Of a stretch of DNA of 64,000 bases, positions 18,960 through 30,930 are shown piece by piece. The translations under genes and the position numbers were made by a program. The notes under the pieces were generated by a model. The model was not told where the DNA came from and searched no databases. It saw nothing but the letters and a program-made list of their open reading frames with translations. How positions within the stretch are numbered: position 1 is the stretch's first letter; every line of letters begins with the position of its first letter. The stretch comes from Prorocentrum cordatum (Eukaryota > Sar > Dinophyceae > Prorocentrales > Prorocentraceae): positions 62,001 through 126,000 of the forward strand of contig CAUYUJ010000203.1 in NCBI GenBank assembly GCA_963575745.1, read 5' to 3'.

Positions 18960-19895
18960 ATTGAATCGCTTCGCTCATTCCGCCGGCCCGTGATATGGCA
19001 TCGCTGGTTTTTGTCTGTGTGTTCGTTGCCCATGTTGCGCTCTTGGGGGCGGGTGTCGTTCGGACGCGTTGCGTGGGGAGTTTTGATGGTGAAGCAGTTC
19101 CCTGGGGGTCGTCTCTCGATGGGGCGAAATAGAGTCGTCGTCAAGATGCTTCTTTGGGGGGCCTCTTGGGGTCTGTTGAGAGGCCGTTCGGGGGCGCCTG
19201 GGAGACATGTTTGAAGCCTTCTGGGGCTTCTTTTGGGCCTCCTGGGAGTCTCCTGGGGCCTCTTGGCGACATCTTGGGGCCTCTTGGAGGCCTCTTGGGG
19301 CCTCTTTGGGACCTCCTGGGCGCCTTCTGGGACGGAGGGCTCCATTTTTGAGTTCTCGGTATCCCTCCTGAGTCCCTCTTGGGCCCGTCTTGGGGCCTCT
19401 TGGTCCGTCTTGGGCGGCACTTGGGCCGTCTTGAGGGCTCTCTTGGGTCGTTTCGGCGCCGTCTTGGGAGCTTCGTGGGCCGTCTTGGAGCGGTCTTGGG
19501 GGCCTCTTGGGCCGTCTTGGAGCGTCCGGAAGCCGAAAAAGCCAGAACACAAAAAACATAGAAAAAACCAATGAAAATCAACGATTTTGGCCTCTTGGGG
19601 CTCTCTTCGGAGGCCTCTTGGAAGGCTCTTGGGGCGTCTTGGAGGCCTCTTGGGCTGTCTTGGGGGCCTTTTGGGCCGTCTTGGGGTCATCTTCGGCGTC
19701 TTCGAGCGCTCTTTGGGCGTCTCGGGGGCCTCTTGGGCAGTCTTGGGGGCCTCTTGGGGCACTCTGAGCGCGCTCTGGGGAGCCTGAGAGGCCGCACCCA
19801 GAAGGAAAACCATCTCTGAGTAGACTTGGTCGGGCGGCGGTCGGGTCGGGCGGCGGGCGGCGACCGGGCGTTGGTCGGGGTACTTTTCGCCGGGG
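18960..19895. repeat. CTTGG/GGCC degenerate array 1
   Basis: Degenerate repeats around CTTGGGGCCTCTTGGAGGCC with one A-rich spacer (19540-19585). The left end TTCGCTCATTCCGCCGGCCC and the right motif GGGGTACTTTTCGC recur at the ends of the array at 28845-29560, so these arrays are defined repeat units. The minus strand gives a long Arg/Pro/Lys frame that I do not consider coding. Confidence 0.75.
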
Positions 19896-21224
19896 GACCC
19901 CCAGGGGCCGCCCCGCGCGCGCGAACTAGAAATACTGTTAATACTGTTAACCAGTTACCGGAGATCTTAGCACGCCCTGGCCCGTTGGGCCGGCGAATTT
20001 ATAGACTCATATCTATACACATATACACACATATATAGATATACTCTCAAGGAGGGCAGGTGAGGCAGGATCGGATCGGACCGCCCGTCCACGAAGGAGG
20101 GGTCAAGCCCCTGCTGCTGGGCGTGCGCCGAGCTCAAGTGAGCTCGACGGTCGGGGCTGACCCTCGGAGAGGCCAGGGACGGTCCCGGGATCAAAGCCCC
20201 GAGGACAGAGCTCGGGAGCGGGGGAGGGAGGATTCAGCGCGCCCGGTCCAGCGCGCCCCTGGAGCGGGCCCCCGAGCGGGCCCCTGGGCACGAGTGGGCT
20301 TCGCGGGGAGCTCGCTACGAATGCCATGGCGGCGCGTCAGCCAGCAGCCGCTGCGCGCTTCTACCCAGGGCGGACACCAGGAGCGACGCCTCGCCCGACC
20401 CCTCCTGTGGGGCGCATGTCCTCGAGCGGACCCCCCGGGATACGGCGGACGAGCCCGGCCGACGTCCGCCGCTTCCCCAGCCCGGGGCGCGGGCGGAGCG
20501 AGCAGCCCGTCGCCCCCCCCCCCCGCTGCTGCATGTTCGAGGCGCCGGGCTCGGGGAGGTGCTGTGCCCGCTGCGGCCTCTGGGGGCCGCTGGCTGCAGG
20601 GTCGGAGACCGCAGCAGATGGGACCCTGGAGGGGTCCGGGGGCAGATTTCGTGCGGATTTGGGCCTCGTCCCCCCCTTTTCCTGGCTGATTTGGTCTGGA
20701 GCCCCAACCACTTCGGACCACCCAGGCGCCTGCATACATCTCCCACCCGGAGGCTTCAAGTGCCCGCGATACATCTCCCACCCGGAGGCTTCAAGTGCCC
20801 GCGATCGTGGGCATGGTCGGGAGGGAAACAAACCGTCTCGATGGCACGCGCCGCCGGCGGGAGCCCGTTCGCGTGACGCTCCTTTCGTCTTCTGCCCGAA
20901 GGCAGTGTGCTTCTGCAGCAGTGGAGCGCTGATGGGCTCCCCACGACGTCGTGTCCGCGATGCTGTTTTTGCTCCCCCGAGTGGGCCTGCTTCGCGCACG
21001 TGTTTCCGCTCACGCTCGCGGGATGCTGTAGGAGGCGGCCCTGGCGAACAGGGGGCTATGGAGCGCCCGACAAGATTCCCAGAGCTGCCTTGCGAGTTAC
21101 GGGGAGTCGTGGCCCCTGCGTTCTATCCATATCGAAGACGCCTACGGCGAGTCACCGTCGCCCCCTGCCTTTGTGGAAGCGCCTATGTGGCCGAACGTTG
21201 AGGCCAGACCTGCCAAGCTATCGG
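19896..21224. other. No gene seen
   Basis: GC-rich with overlapping open frames on both strands. A perfect 35-bp tandem duplication (contains CATCTCCCACCCGGAGGC) lies at 20733-20802. A GTGTTCCCCGAA...TTCGGGGAACAC hairpin spans 21229-21270. Confidence 0.5.
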
Positions 21225-22400
21225 ACCATGTGTTCCCCGAATCGGTTTGGAAAGCCTTCGGGGAACACGTGGGCATCTTGAAGGTCCTCTTGGCCGCATC
21301 GAGGTCATTTTGACCCTTTTGGGCTTCTTGGAGGACGTCTTGGAGGGCTCTTGAGCCGTCTTGGAGGCCATCTTGCGTCTTGGAGGCCTCTTGGGCCGTC
21401 TTGGGGGCCTCGTGGGGCAGTCTTGGGCCTCTTGGGCGATCTTTGGGGGCACTTGGGTCGTCTCGGGCCGTCGGAAGACCGAACAACAAGCAAATGCCAC
21501 AATCCTTCAAAAACTCGCTGGAAATCCATAATTTTGGCCTCTTCGGGCCTTCCTGGAGCCCTCTTGGAGGGCTCTTGGGCCATCTTAGGGCCATATTCGG
21601 CCGTTTTGGTGGGCCCTGGCCCGTCCGACGCCGTCGAAAGCCGTTTGGGGGGCCTCTCTGAGCCGACTTGGGGCCCTCTTGGAATGCTCCCGTCTTGGAG
21701 GCCATCTTGGGCGTCTTAAAAGGCCTCCTGGGCCGTCTTGGGGGCCTCTCGGGGCCGTCTTTGGGGCCTCGAGGGCCGTTCTGGGGCCATCTTGGAGGCC
21801 TCTTGGGCGATTCGGGTCGTCGGAAGACCGGAACGAAGCAAATGTCAACATCCTTCAAACACTTATGGAAAATAAGTGTTTTTGGTCTTTTCGGGCCTTC
21901 CTGGAGGCCCTCTTAGAGGCCTCTTGGGCCGTCTTGGGCCATCTTAGGGCCATATTCGGCCATCTTGGTGGGCTCCTGGCCCGTCTGACGCCGTCGGAAT
22001 CCGTTCGGGGAGCCTTTCTGGGCCGACTTGGAGCCCTCTTGGGGTGCTCCAGGGCCGTCTGAGGCCATCTTGGAGGCCTCTTGGGCGCTGTGGGGGCGAT
22101 CTTGGGGGCTTCTTGGGCCGTCTTGGGTCGTCGGAAAGCCGAGAAGAAGCGAATGCCAAAGTCGTTCAACAACCTAAAGAAAATCAATGATTTGGGCCTC
22201 TTCGGGCCCTCCTGGAGGAGCTCTTGGAGGCATCTTGGGCCGTCTTGGAGGCCTCTGGGGGGCCTCTTGGGCCGTCTTGGACTCTTGGGCCGTCTTGGAC
22301 CATCTTGGGCGAACTTGGAGGCCATCTTGGGCCATCTTGGAGGCCATCTTGGGCCGACATGGCAATCTTGGAGGCCATATTGAGCCGTCTTGGAGAATTT
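21225..22400. repeat. CTTGG/GGCC higher-order array 2
   Basis: About 1.2 kb of CTTGGGCC-type repeats with three A-rich spacers of 80-90 bp, starting near 21465, 21812 and 22125. Each spacer runs from GTCGGAAGACCGAA to a core such as GAAAATCAATGATTT followed by GGCCTCTTCGGGCC. The period is about 315-345 bp. Confidence 0.8.
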
Positions 22401-23145
22401 TGTGTGGACGCTGAGGTAGTTTACGCGGCCTTCAGGGACCCCGGCGGAACGGGCCGAAGCCCCAGGGGGAGTTCTATTTGGAAAAAGAACCAGCACCAAA
22501 ACCGAGAGGATCCAGCACGCCAGGCACCCCTGCGAGGAATCGACAGGGGGCGACGGATCCGAATGGCCTTCGGCCCATCCCGCCACCGTGCCTGGACTGT
22601 GGGTCAGAGACCTTTTGAGTGTTTGTTGTGGTCTCGTGGTAGGTCCCTTGGGGGGTCTCTTGGAAGCAGTTTTTGACGACTCTCGTGTTGTCCAGCAAGC
22701 ACCCGTTGAGTCAGATCCTCTGCTTGGATGAAGACGTGTTGCAACTGATTGCGATGTGGACGTGTTTTTGGTCGACTTGGGGCCCCGTTGGGGCTGTTGG
22801 AGGTTCTCTTGGCCTGTATCGGGTCTTTTGGCAGCGTTGGGTCAGAATGGAGGCTTCTTTGGATATAATGGAAGGTTCCTGGGTGCCGTTTGGGCAACGT
22901 GGCCTTTCCTGGTGAGGGGATGAGATCGAAGTGAAAATGATCCTGCGTTTCCCAGAATCAAGTCTTGCGTCGTACAGATGCGCGGTGGATGAGGATGGCC
23001 ACGTCGGACTTCTGCCGAAGCGAGGAGAATCGAGAATCCGGGTTCTCGCACTTCTTCCGCGCCCAGCGCATGGAAGAGCAGATCGAACGAGATTGGTGCC
23101 GCGCGAGTGGCATCTGAGTCATGATGTCTTGGAAGTCTGTATGCC
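22401..23145. other. No gene seen
   Basis: Mixed sequence between a CTTGG array and a minisatellite; no supported gene. Confidence 0.5.
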
Positions 23146-23755
23146 CCAGGTAGTACCATCCAGACACTTGGAGCATCTTGTCTCTATGCCTCCTCAAGTG
23201 GTACCAGGTACGTACAACTTGAGGCGTGCCGCCCGCATGCCTCAAGTTGTACATGTCTTGCTTCAGTTGAGGCATATCGTTTGTACGCTCGATACATGTC
23301 GTTTGTATGCCCCAAGTCGCACCAGCCATGTACCACTTCAGGCATACCATCTGCGTGCTTCAAGTTGTACCGAGCCATTCCCGCTTGAGGCAGTTTGTCT
23401 TTATCCCTTCAGTGGTACAGGGCAACTACAGCTTGAGACATGCTCTCTGTATGCTTCAAGCGGTACCTGACATGTTCCACTTGAATCATGTCGTTTGGAT
23501 TCTGCAGTTGGCATCGGCCAACTACCACTTGAGCCATGCCGTCTGTATGCCTCAACTGGTACACGATAAGTGCCGCTTGATGTATTGCGTCTGTATGCTT
23601 CAAGTGCCTCAACTGGTACCGACGATTTACCAATTGAGGCATGTCGCCTATATGCTTGACGTGGGACCGACCCAGTACCACTTGAGGCCTGTCGCCTGTA
23701 AGCTTCAAATTGCACAGGACAAGTGTACATCGCTTATGTGCCTCTTGTGGTACCA
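23146..23755. repeat. Palindromic minisatellite, about 48-bp units
   Basis: About 12 degenerate units. Each holds ATGCYTCAAGTNGTACC and, inverted, GGTACNACTTGARGCAT, so every unit can fold on itself. Both strands stay open and translate as 16-residue repeats. No CRISPR-like constant repeat is present. Confidence 0.8.
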
Positions 23756-24324
23756 ATCATTCGGGGGGTCTCTTGGAGACACTGTTTGGGGCTCTGGGGA
23801 ACCGTCTAGGGGCCTCTTGATGCCTCTTAGGGGCCTCTTGGGGCTTCTTCGTGGCCTCTTCGGGGTCTCTTGGGGGCTCTTGGGGGCCTGTCGGGCCACA
23901 TGGGCATTTTGAGGCGGAAGGCTCGAATGTTCGGTTCGTGATCCCCCTCCTGGGCCCCTCTCCTGGGTGTTTTCTTGGAGCCCTCTTGCGCCGACTTCGG
24001 GGGGGGGGAGGGAGGAGGAGGAGGAGGAGGAGGAGGAGGAGGAGGAGGAGGCGGAGGAGGCGGAGGAAGAGGAGAACTAGGGGATGGGGTCGCAGGAGAC
24101 GACGACGACGACGATGACGATGACGATGACGACGACGAAAACGACGACGACAGGGGGGTCTCGGGTTTCTGTTGTGCGTTCGTGGGAGGCCTTTTAGTCG
24201 TCTCTTGGAAGCAGTTTGTCGGCCTCTGGGAGGCCGTCTGGTGATCTCTTGGGGCCTAGTCTGGGCCTCTTGGGGCCTCTTGGGCGTTTCTTGGGGCCTC
24301 TTGGAGGCCTCTTGGAGCCTTCTA
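23756..24324. repeat. CTTGG repeats with (GGA)n and (GAC)n tracts
   Basis: CTTGGGGCC-type repeats at both ends. (GGA)n at 23998-24075 and (GAC)n/(GAT)n at 24093-24150 lie inside. 23912-23960 shares CGGAARGCT and TTCGGTTCGTGRTC with 24504-24555. Confidence 0.75.
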
Positions 24325-24488
24325 TCAGAGCGTGAATTACCTACCCCGCTTTCGCTTCCAGGCAAAACCAAGCCATACCACGAGTCGCCTCGTCAGGCGG
24401 CCTGACCAGTACAGGTTGCAATTTGGCATCGTTTGGTATCTCTTGGAAGCGAGGGTGGTCAAAAGCGAGGTAGGTTTGTTTTCCCCCT
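24325..24488. repeat. Hairpin family H, copy 1
   Basis: About 164 bp, TCAGAGCGTGAATTACC to GGTAGGTTTGTTTTCCCC, nearly identical to 60611-60775. Sub-terminal inverted repeats: ACCTACCCCGCTTT faces, in complement, ACCTACCTCGCTTT; and CGCTTCCA with ATACCA also pair. Confidence 0.85.
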
Positions 24489-24720
24489 ATTCTAGGGCCC
24501 TCTTGCGGCGGAAAGCTGACATTTTCGGTTCGTGGTCTCCGTCTCGGGCCCCTCATGGGACCGTCTAGGGGGCCTCTTGGGCCGTCTCGCGCTCCTCTGG
24601 GGCCGTCTTGGTGCTCTCTTGAGCCATCTTGGCGCCCTCTTGGGGCCCTCTTGGGCCGTCATGGGGCGGTGTTGGAGCCCTCGTGGGCCGCCTTGGAGCG
24701 GCGGAACACCGAAAAGGAGA
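24489..24720. repeat. CTTGG/GGCC degenerate repeats
   Basis: Further units of the same family, ending with an A-rich spacer start (GGCGGAACACCGAAAAGG). Confidence 0.7.
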
Positions 24721-25364
24721 GAATTGGGCTTCAACATGTGCGTGAAGTTTGCTATTCATTCATTTTTCTACAAAAGACCTGGATCTTGGTCAAGCTCATA
24801 CGCTGATGGGTTGTCCACCTGGCATGATATTGATATTGTTTGTACCCCCCGACCGACAGTTACACCCAGTGCCTCGCGGTACGGTGGCGGATACCGCAAA
24901 TCACCCACGGCGCAAATGTATGGCGCAACCTTTAATTATGGAATTTTCGCGTAATTCCATCAGCCCAATTAGGAGAGCCGCCTTGATCAGGAATGTGTAG
25001 CGGCATGCAGTGGAACAACACGAGGACAGTCGTCACTTCTGGAAAGTGAGGAAGAAGGGAGGCTGGTAAACGGAGGAGGCAGGAAACGGTTGGGTGGAAA
25101 GGGAGTTACAGTAGGACGGACCGGCGAGAGGAGGGGGGGGAGGGGGAACGGTGAGTTCAGATTCCGAGATAATTTGGAGCTGCTTCTCTGGAGATCCTCG
25201 CTCTTTGGGAACTTTGGAGGGGGGGGAATGGGGGGTCTAGAAAGGTTGCGGAGGGATGGGTGGTTGATGGGAGGGTTTGAGGGGGTATGAGAGGGATGGG
25301 CGCCTTCTTGGAGGCAATCGGTTGAAACGGGCGGCGCTAACGCATGCCTCCCGTCGGTTAGCAC
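24721..25364. other. No gene seen
   Basis: Mixed and G-rich sequence; no supported gene. Confidence 0.5.
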
Positions 25365-25745
25365 CCAAAACCGCTTTGGTCGCTTTGGGGGCGCTCTTGT
25401 GCGCTCTTGAGGCCGCATTGCGTCCCTCTTGGGGCCGTCTTGGGCAATCTTGGAGCCACCGTGAGACCTCCAGAGCCCATTTGAAACGAAATGGCGAGGA
25501 GGTAAACAGCATTGAAACACTCATCGGTGTTGAAGGATTTTTGGCCTACTGGCGGCCTCCTCGGGAGGCTCGTGTTGGAGGCTATCTTGAATCATCTTGG
25601 GACATCGTGAGCGACCTTGGAGGCCGTCCTGGGCGGTGGAGCCGTTTTGGAGCCATCTTGGGCCACACAGGATCCTCTGACACCTCGCGGGGCGCCCTCC
25701 AGGTCTAGGGAGGGGGAATCCCCCCCCAAGGGGAAGACGGGGGGT
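25365..25745. repeat. CTTGG array and G-rich motif family K, copy 1
   Basis: CTTGG repeats with an A-rich spacer (25480-25530), ending in a CCAGGTCTAGGGAGGGGG...AAGGGGAAGA block also seen at 36415-36505 and 43195-43290. At the latter two sites it contains GGGGTAAACCCCTCCCC, a short palindrome. Confidence 0.65.
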
Positions 25746-26619
25746 TATCACGCCGTGAACGGCTGGTGGGATTGCAGGGGGGTGGGGCGTCATGGAGAAG
25801 GCCTTTGGCGATGGGGTGAGGGCGGCGAAGCAGGAGGGAGGAAGGAGGAGGAGTTCGGATGGAGAATTGAGGATGCGCAGCAGGAGAAGGACGGCGACGA
25901 CGACGACGACGACGGGGCCCTCGCAGAGAAGGCACATCAACTGAGAAGGTATCGGCCTGCCAGCAGGTGCCAAAGGGAAGTATCTTACACCCCGATGGCC
26001 CAAGGGACCCGCAGAAGTTCTGTGGTACCTTGGGACCCTCAGAGGTCGACAAAACCACGTGCTCCAAGATGTCCACAACTGTGTGTCTGCTGTAGCTGTA
26101 TTCGCTCGTGGTTTTTTGCTGGGCAAGCCCTCCCGAACTGTGCCCGACACGCGGCGATCTGTTGTATGGCCTCGTTCGGCGAGAGGTCTGGGAAGCGGGC
26201 TGGTCCGCTGTGCCGCCTTCTGCCGCCCGCTCGCTCAGACCATGAACGACATCAACAGCATCCCCGACTTTTGGTCCGCACGCGCGGGCGGGAGGGGCTC
26301 CGATCTCTTGCGTCGGCAGTGCGGTCGGCCAGGTTCATGGACGGTTCTCGTGAAGCGTTTCCATACCGTACCCATGGCGTCGCTCTTTGAGGCCTCAGCT
26401 TGCAAGGCTATGGATACACAAGGGCATGGATGCAGCGTCTTGGATGCATCTGGCTGTGGTATACCTCCACCCATGCCATGGCAGCCTTGACCTGCAATCT
26501 GATATTTACATTTCTCCCCCATGATTCTCTCTCCCCTCCCCTGACCCCCGGGAAGTTCGGCTCCACATCATATGGTTCCCCTTCTGCCCACGTTTCTTCA
26601 CAGTTATTCTGGTTGGTCA
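25746..26619. other. No gene seen
   Basis: Contains a short (GAC)n at about 25895-25913. No supported gene. Confidence 0.5.
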
Positions 26620-27330
26620 GTTGTTGTGCGTCTGTGTGTGCCAGCGTGTGTCCCAGCAGTGAGTAAGACGTGTAGTCTATGTGGTGCGATCGTTGTGTTA
26701 CAATCTGTGTGTTGCAACCGATGTGGTGCAATCTAGGTGGGGGCAAGCTACGTGGTGAACGTTACAGCATGCAACCCATAGGTTGTAGCATGTGTGGCCG
26801 CAACGTTTGTGGTGCAGTCCTTGCGGTGCCGTGCATGTCGTGCAGTCCATGGATTGTTGCGCGCAGGTGCGTTTTGCAACAGAAGCGATGCAGTCTACTC
26901 GGTGCACGTAATGTTGAAACTGTCGAAGTCGTCAACTCCACGATCGAGCACACATCCAACCAACCCGCCCGTAATTTCTTGAAAAAGTATGAAATGGCGC
27001 AATGGTGCCAGGACCCGTCTAATGCAGACCCATGCCTCGGGCTGGCGAGTGATGATAGTGACGTCGGCATCGGCGACGGCGACGTTGATGATGTTGCAAG
27101 TGACGACGATGACCAGGGCGACGACAACGACGATGACGATTGTGATGGCGATGATGACAAGCATGATGGGATCATGATCCTGATCATGATTATGATGAAT
27201 CTGACCATGGCGCCGACGACGATTGTGATTGCGATGAGGATGATGGTGATTTGTGGTGACGATAACAATGATGACGCTGCTGGTGTTGATGACGATTGTG
27301 TGTTGATGAGGATAGTGAGCGGCTGTGCGC
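26620..27330. repeat. Degenerate GTGGTGCAA and GAT repeats
   Basis: Degenerate short repeats of TGTGGTGCAAT/TTGCAA type (26660-26900), then a degenerate GAT/GAC array (27040-27310). Not coding. Confidence 0.6.
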
Positions 27331-27426
27331 GCAGGAACGGGGGCAGACTTGTTGCAAATGCATTGCTTTCATGTGCGCTCAACACTTCGATGCTGAAATG
27401 CTCATGCACCGAATGGTCTTGCAATG

Positions 27427-27570
27427 CAGGGCTGGACCTAAACGGTGTTTCTGGCGATTTCGTGGGCCGTTTTCGTTTCGACGTCGTTTTGCGGTAAAGA
27501 TGGATTGAAGACAAAACGAGGGACAACGAAAACAACACGAAAACGAAACACACCGTTAGGTTCAGCCCTG
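27427..27570. mobile_element. hAT-like non-autonomous element, copy 1
   Basis: 144 bp with perfect 8-bp terminal inverses CAGGGCTG...CAGCCCTG that continue imperfectly (ACCTAAACGGTGT facing ACACACCGTTAGGT). Flanked by TGCAATG at 27420-27426 and 27572-27578. CAGGG-type ends and 7-8 bp duplications are hallmarks of hAT elements. No transposase is encoded. Confidence 0.75.
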
Positions 27571-27951
27571 CTGCAATGCGGAGGAGTCTTGCGCGGGCTC
27601 GCACGCTCCTGCTCACTGCCGTGCCTGAGCTGGCGCGGGTCCTCAGCGCCTCTGGCTCAACGCCCCCTCCTCGTCCGCAGCCTCGTCCTCCGCCTCGCTC
27701 CTTCCTGCCCTTCGCCCCTCCTCCCGCTCGAGGGCGTCTTGGAGTCTTCTCTGGGCGTCCTGACGCGTCCCCTTGGCGCCCGCTTGGCATCCCTTCGAGA
27801 GGGCCCCCGGGGGGCCCTCTGCTGGCCTCTGTTGGGGCGAGCGGCGCCGGGCCTCGGGGGCCCCGGTGCTGCAGGGGCACCCCCGAGGCGGCTCTGCAGA
27901 GGCTCTGCGGCTTTGTTGTTCCACCGCACAGCCGCCGGCCCACCCGCGCAT

Positions 27952-28148
27952 CTCGGGTCGGGCGAAAGGGGGGGATTGGGAAAGGGGGGGTTACGAAATT
28001 TGCTGCATGCAGCTGGTTTCGGCCTCACCGAGGGGCCCATTCCTCGGTACATCGCCGCCTCCGGCGCCGGGAGGCGCCGGGAAAATCAGCTACGTGAGCT
28101 GATTCTCAAACCCCCCCTTTGCTATCCCCCCCTTTCGCCCGACCCGAG
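27952..28148. repeat. Foldback repeat family C, copy 2
   Basis: 197 bp. CTCGGGTCGGGCG on the left is exactly inverted as CGCCCGACCCGAG on the right, and pairing continues for about 45 bp. CAT lies on each side as a possible 3-bp target duplication. Copy 1 is at 981-1173. Confidence 0.85.
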
Positions 28149-28183
28149 CATCCGGGACGGTCGGTCCCTGCTCCAGTGGAGGA

Positions 28184-28327
28184 CAGGGGTCGATCTAAAC
28201 GGTGTTTTGGCGATCTCGTGGGCCGGTTTCGTTTCGGTGTCGTTTTGCGGCAAGGGCGGATGGGCGGCAAAACGAGGGACAACGAACACAGCACGGAACC
28301 GAAAAACACAGTGTAGGGCGACCCCTT
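28184..28327. mobile_element. hAT-like non-autonomous element, copy 2
   Basis: 144 bp related to 27427-27570 along its length. Ends CAGGGGTCG and CGACCCCTT. GTGGAGGA (8 bp) is duplicated at 28176-28183 and 28328-28335. No coding capacity. Confidence 0.8.
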
Positions 28328-28844
28328 GTGGAGGAGGGAGGGGGGAGGACGAGCGTCGAGGGGCGAGGAGGAAGGGGTCGAATAAGGAAGCACGGGTGCG
28401 CAGGCTTGTCCTGATCGTTTGACTCTTTTTTTTTGTGATCCCGTTTCTTCGTTCCTTGTTGCAGTCATTTTGTTTTGGAGGAGGCTGCCCAGGAATTGGG
28501 CACTTGATTTCAATTCCTCAATAGACAACATCCCGCCCCTACATCCACCAGGACGGTGTTTACATGTTTTTGTTCGGAACGCCTGTCGATGTAGTCGACC
28601 CAATCGGATGGCGATAGTTCAGGTCGCCTCTTTGTTGTGCCAAACGTCGTTTTATACCACAGTTGTTCCTTTACATACATATATATAGATAGTTCTAACC
28701 GCTTCTACTTTTCATTACGCTCGTGAGTACATTAAGAAACAAAAACATGCGACGGTGCATGTGCGCGAAAACGCTATTTGAGGAATGTTCCAGGGATCCT
28801 CACGCATGGCAAATTTTATTATGAAGGGGTTTGGGGCCTTCTTA
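28328..28844. other. No gene seen
   Basis: AT-richer sequence with a T run (28424-28434). No supported gene. Confidence 0.5.
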
Positions 28845-29560
28845 TTGATTGCTTCGCTCATTCCGCCGGCCCATATTGTCGCATAAGCGGGCGATGAGGA
28901 GAAGGAGGTGGCTTGTCGATGGTTTCTTGGGGAACTCGTTTGACGAAACTAGGTCGTCGGCAACACGGGTCTCTTGGAGACGCCGTGGGGTTTCTTGGGA
29001 GGCCTCTTCGGAGCCTCTTCGGGGCTTCTTGGGCTAGTGTATTTTGGAACTTCTGGGAGCTTCTTGGGGCCCTGCTGGTGGTCTCGTGAGGGATCTCGCG
29101 GAAGAGGGCCGGACGTGGCAGCTCGGAGTGCCGCTCTTGGGGTCTTCTGGGAGCCTCTGGAGCGGTCTTGAGGAGCCTTTGGGGTTGTCTTTCAGCGCTC
29201 ATGGGCTGTCTTGGGCTCATCTTGGAGGCATGTATGGCCGTGTTGGGGCGGTTTTGAGGGCCTCCTGGGCAGTTCTACGTCGTGAAACTTCAAAGTCGCT
29301 TATGCGGAAAACGTACGCAATCCTACGGGAATGGGAGGATCTATGCTTCTTGGGGACCTCTGGGAGGGCCTCTTGCAGCTCTCTCGATGCTTCTTGGCGG
29401 CCGGTTTTCTAGAGGCCATCTTGGGCGTCTTGGACCGACCTTTCGGCGACGCGGTGCCTCTTGGACCATCTGGGGAGCATCTGGAGCGCTGTGGGGGACC
29501 TTGCGGGGACCTTGCCAGAAGTCTCCCAGGTTTCAACCGGGGTACTTTTCGCTCCGGGTC
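28845..29560. repeat. CTTGG/GGCC array 3
   Basis: Left end TTCGCTCATTCCGCCGGCCC and right motif GGGGTACTTTTCGC match array 1, with CTTGGGAGCC-type repeats between and an A-rich spacer near 29280-29335. Confidence 0.7.
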
Positions 29561-30392
29561 TTGCCCGCCGCGCGGCGTCTGCGTTGTCGGCAAACAGGAG
29601 ACGTCCAAGGCCCCGATAGCGGAGCAGTCCAAAGCGCTTGCAAGCCTGTGGGAGAGGCTTGCAAGGACGGTGGGAAGGCTCTGTGGGGAGCTTGTAAGCT
29701 TCAGACTGGAGCTTCGCAGGAGCTCCCGAAGCTCCGTATCGTTTATCCGATCCCCATCCCCATCCCCATCCCCTTCAAGACACCACCAAATTGCCACCCC
29801 AGTTGGGGATACACCCCTCGAAATCCGCAGGGAACAACCTATATCCCCATCTAGGGGGGTCAATCGGCCAGCGGGGCCCAGGCCACGCCGCTGGGGATGG
29901 GGATCGGTAAAACGATACTCACGCAAGCTCCAGAATGGAGCTTCGCAGGAGCTCCAGGAGCGCTGCGAAGGAGCCGCGGCAAAAGCCTGCGGCAAACGTG
30001 ATTTATGGGGAGCGCGGGACACGCCGGAGGGTCAAGCAGCTCGCTGCGAGAGGCTGCCTGCCCAGCGCCAGAGAGAGATCCGGGACTACCCCTCAGTCGG
30101 GCCTGTCCCTCTACAGGGGGAGCATTGAGACACTGCAAAACTAGTCGGGGGACGCTTCTGGGAGTCATTTTACGAGTCTTCTTTGAAAACGATATGTTTG
30201 GATCTTTCGTCCGAACCCCGTCTGTATGGGGGGCACGCCCGACCTAAGACTACCCTGCGCCGCCAGCTTCTAGTCCGGAGCCCTCCTAGCCCTCGGAGAG
30301 AGCTGCCCGGGGAAACATCCGGGGGCCCCGCTCGGGGCACGATGAGGCCAACGGCGGGCGTCGGGCAACGCAGGCCCCCGAGCGTCGTCGAA
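29561..30392. other. No gene seen
   Basis: Includes repeated AAGCTTGCAAG-like and GGAGCTTCGCAGGAGCTCC motifs (29690-29960) and (CCCCAT)n at 29752-29775. Confidence 0.5.
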
Positions 30393-30396
30393 TATC

Positions 30397-30437
<41 letters not shown>

Positions 30438-30441
30438 ATAC
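30393..30441. repeat. (TA)n microsatellite
   Basis: About 49 bp of TA dinucleotides with one TTT interruption. Confidence 0.95.
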
Positions 30442-30529
30442 TCTGTGGCGCGGCGGGTGTGGGTGGCCCGGGCTGCCTTCGAGTCTCGGGCGATCGCAGG
30501 CACGGATCAGGGAGGCGTGGATTATCGGG

Positions 30530-30690
30530 GGTGGATAGACCTCCTACCCTGACACGTCGATTGAGGAATTGGCCGTTTTCGGTTCGCGAGAGGGCGTCGC
30601 GGCCGTCATTCTTGCGGGTCCAGGTCTGTCGGTTTCGGTCCTAGGCCGTTCTCACTATAGGGAGGTTTACTAAAGGGAGGTTTGTCCACC
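30530..30690 (+). repeat. Foldback repeat family B, copy 2
   Basis: 161 bp, GGTGGATAGACCT to AGGTTTGTCCACC; same length and orientation as 508-668. Confidence 0.8.
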
Positions 30691-30930
30691 GCCGAGATTT
30701 GCGACAGGTCCCGCTTCCATGGAAAGGCGCGGATTTCCGCCGCCGAGCGAGGCGGCACGAGCCGCGTTTTGGGGAGAGCGCCTCCCCCGATCCGTGGAAT
30801 TGGCGACCGCGCGCCACGTCCATGGGTCGCTGATCCATGTCTGCGCGCCCCCGAAATTTGGTGCGCGGCCGTTGCCTTAGTGACTTTGGCTCTTGGGAAA
30901 GAAAGCAACAGCATAAACATAAGCTACATG

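Noticed and set aside
18737-19813. Minus-strand 358-codon Arg/Pro/Lys-rich frame
   Set aside because: It is the complement of the CTTGG array; the same composition appears over every such array and in several frames.
20326-21201. 291-codon plus-strand frame with scattered cysteines
   Set aside because: GC-rich region open on both strands, no recognisable domain, spans a perfect 35-bp tandem repeat.
23146-23755. CRISPR-like array
   Set aside because: No constant repeat with unique spacers; units are degenerate throughout. The 77-bp array at 31870 is rejected for the same reason.
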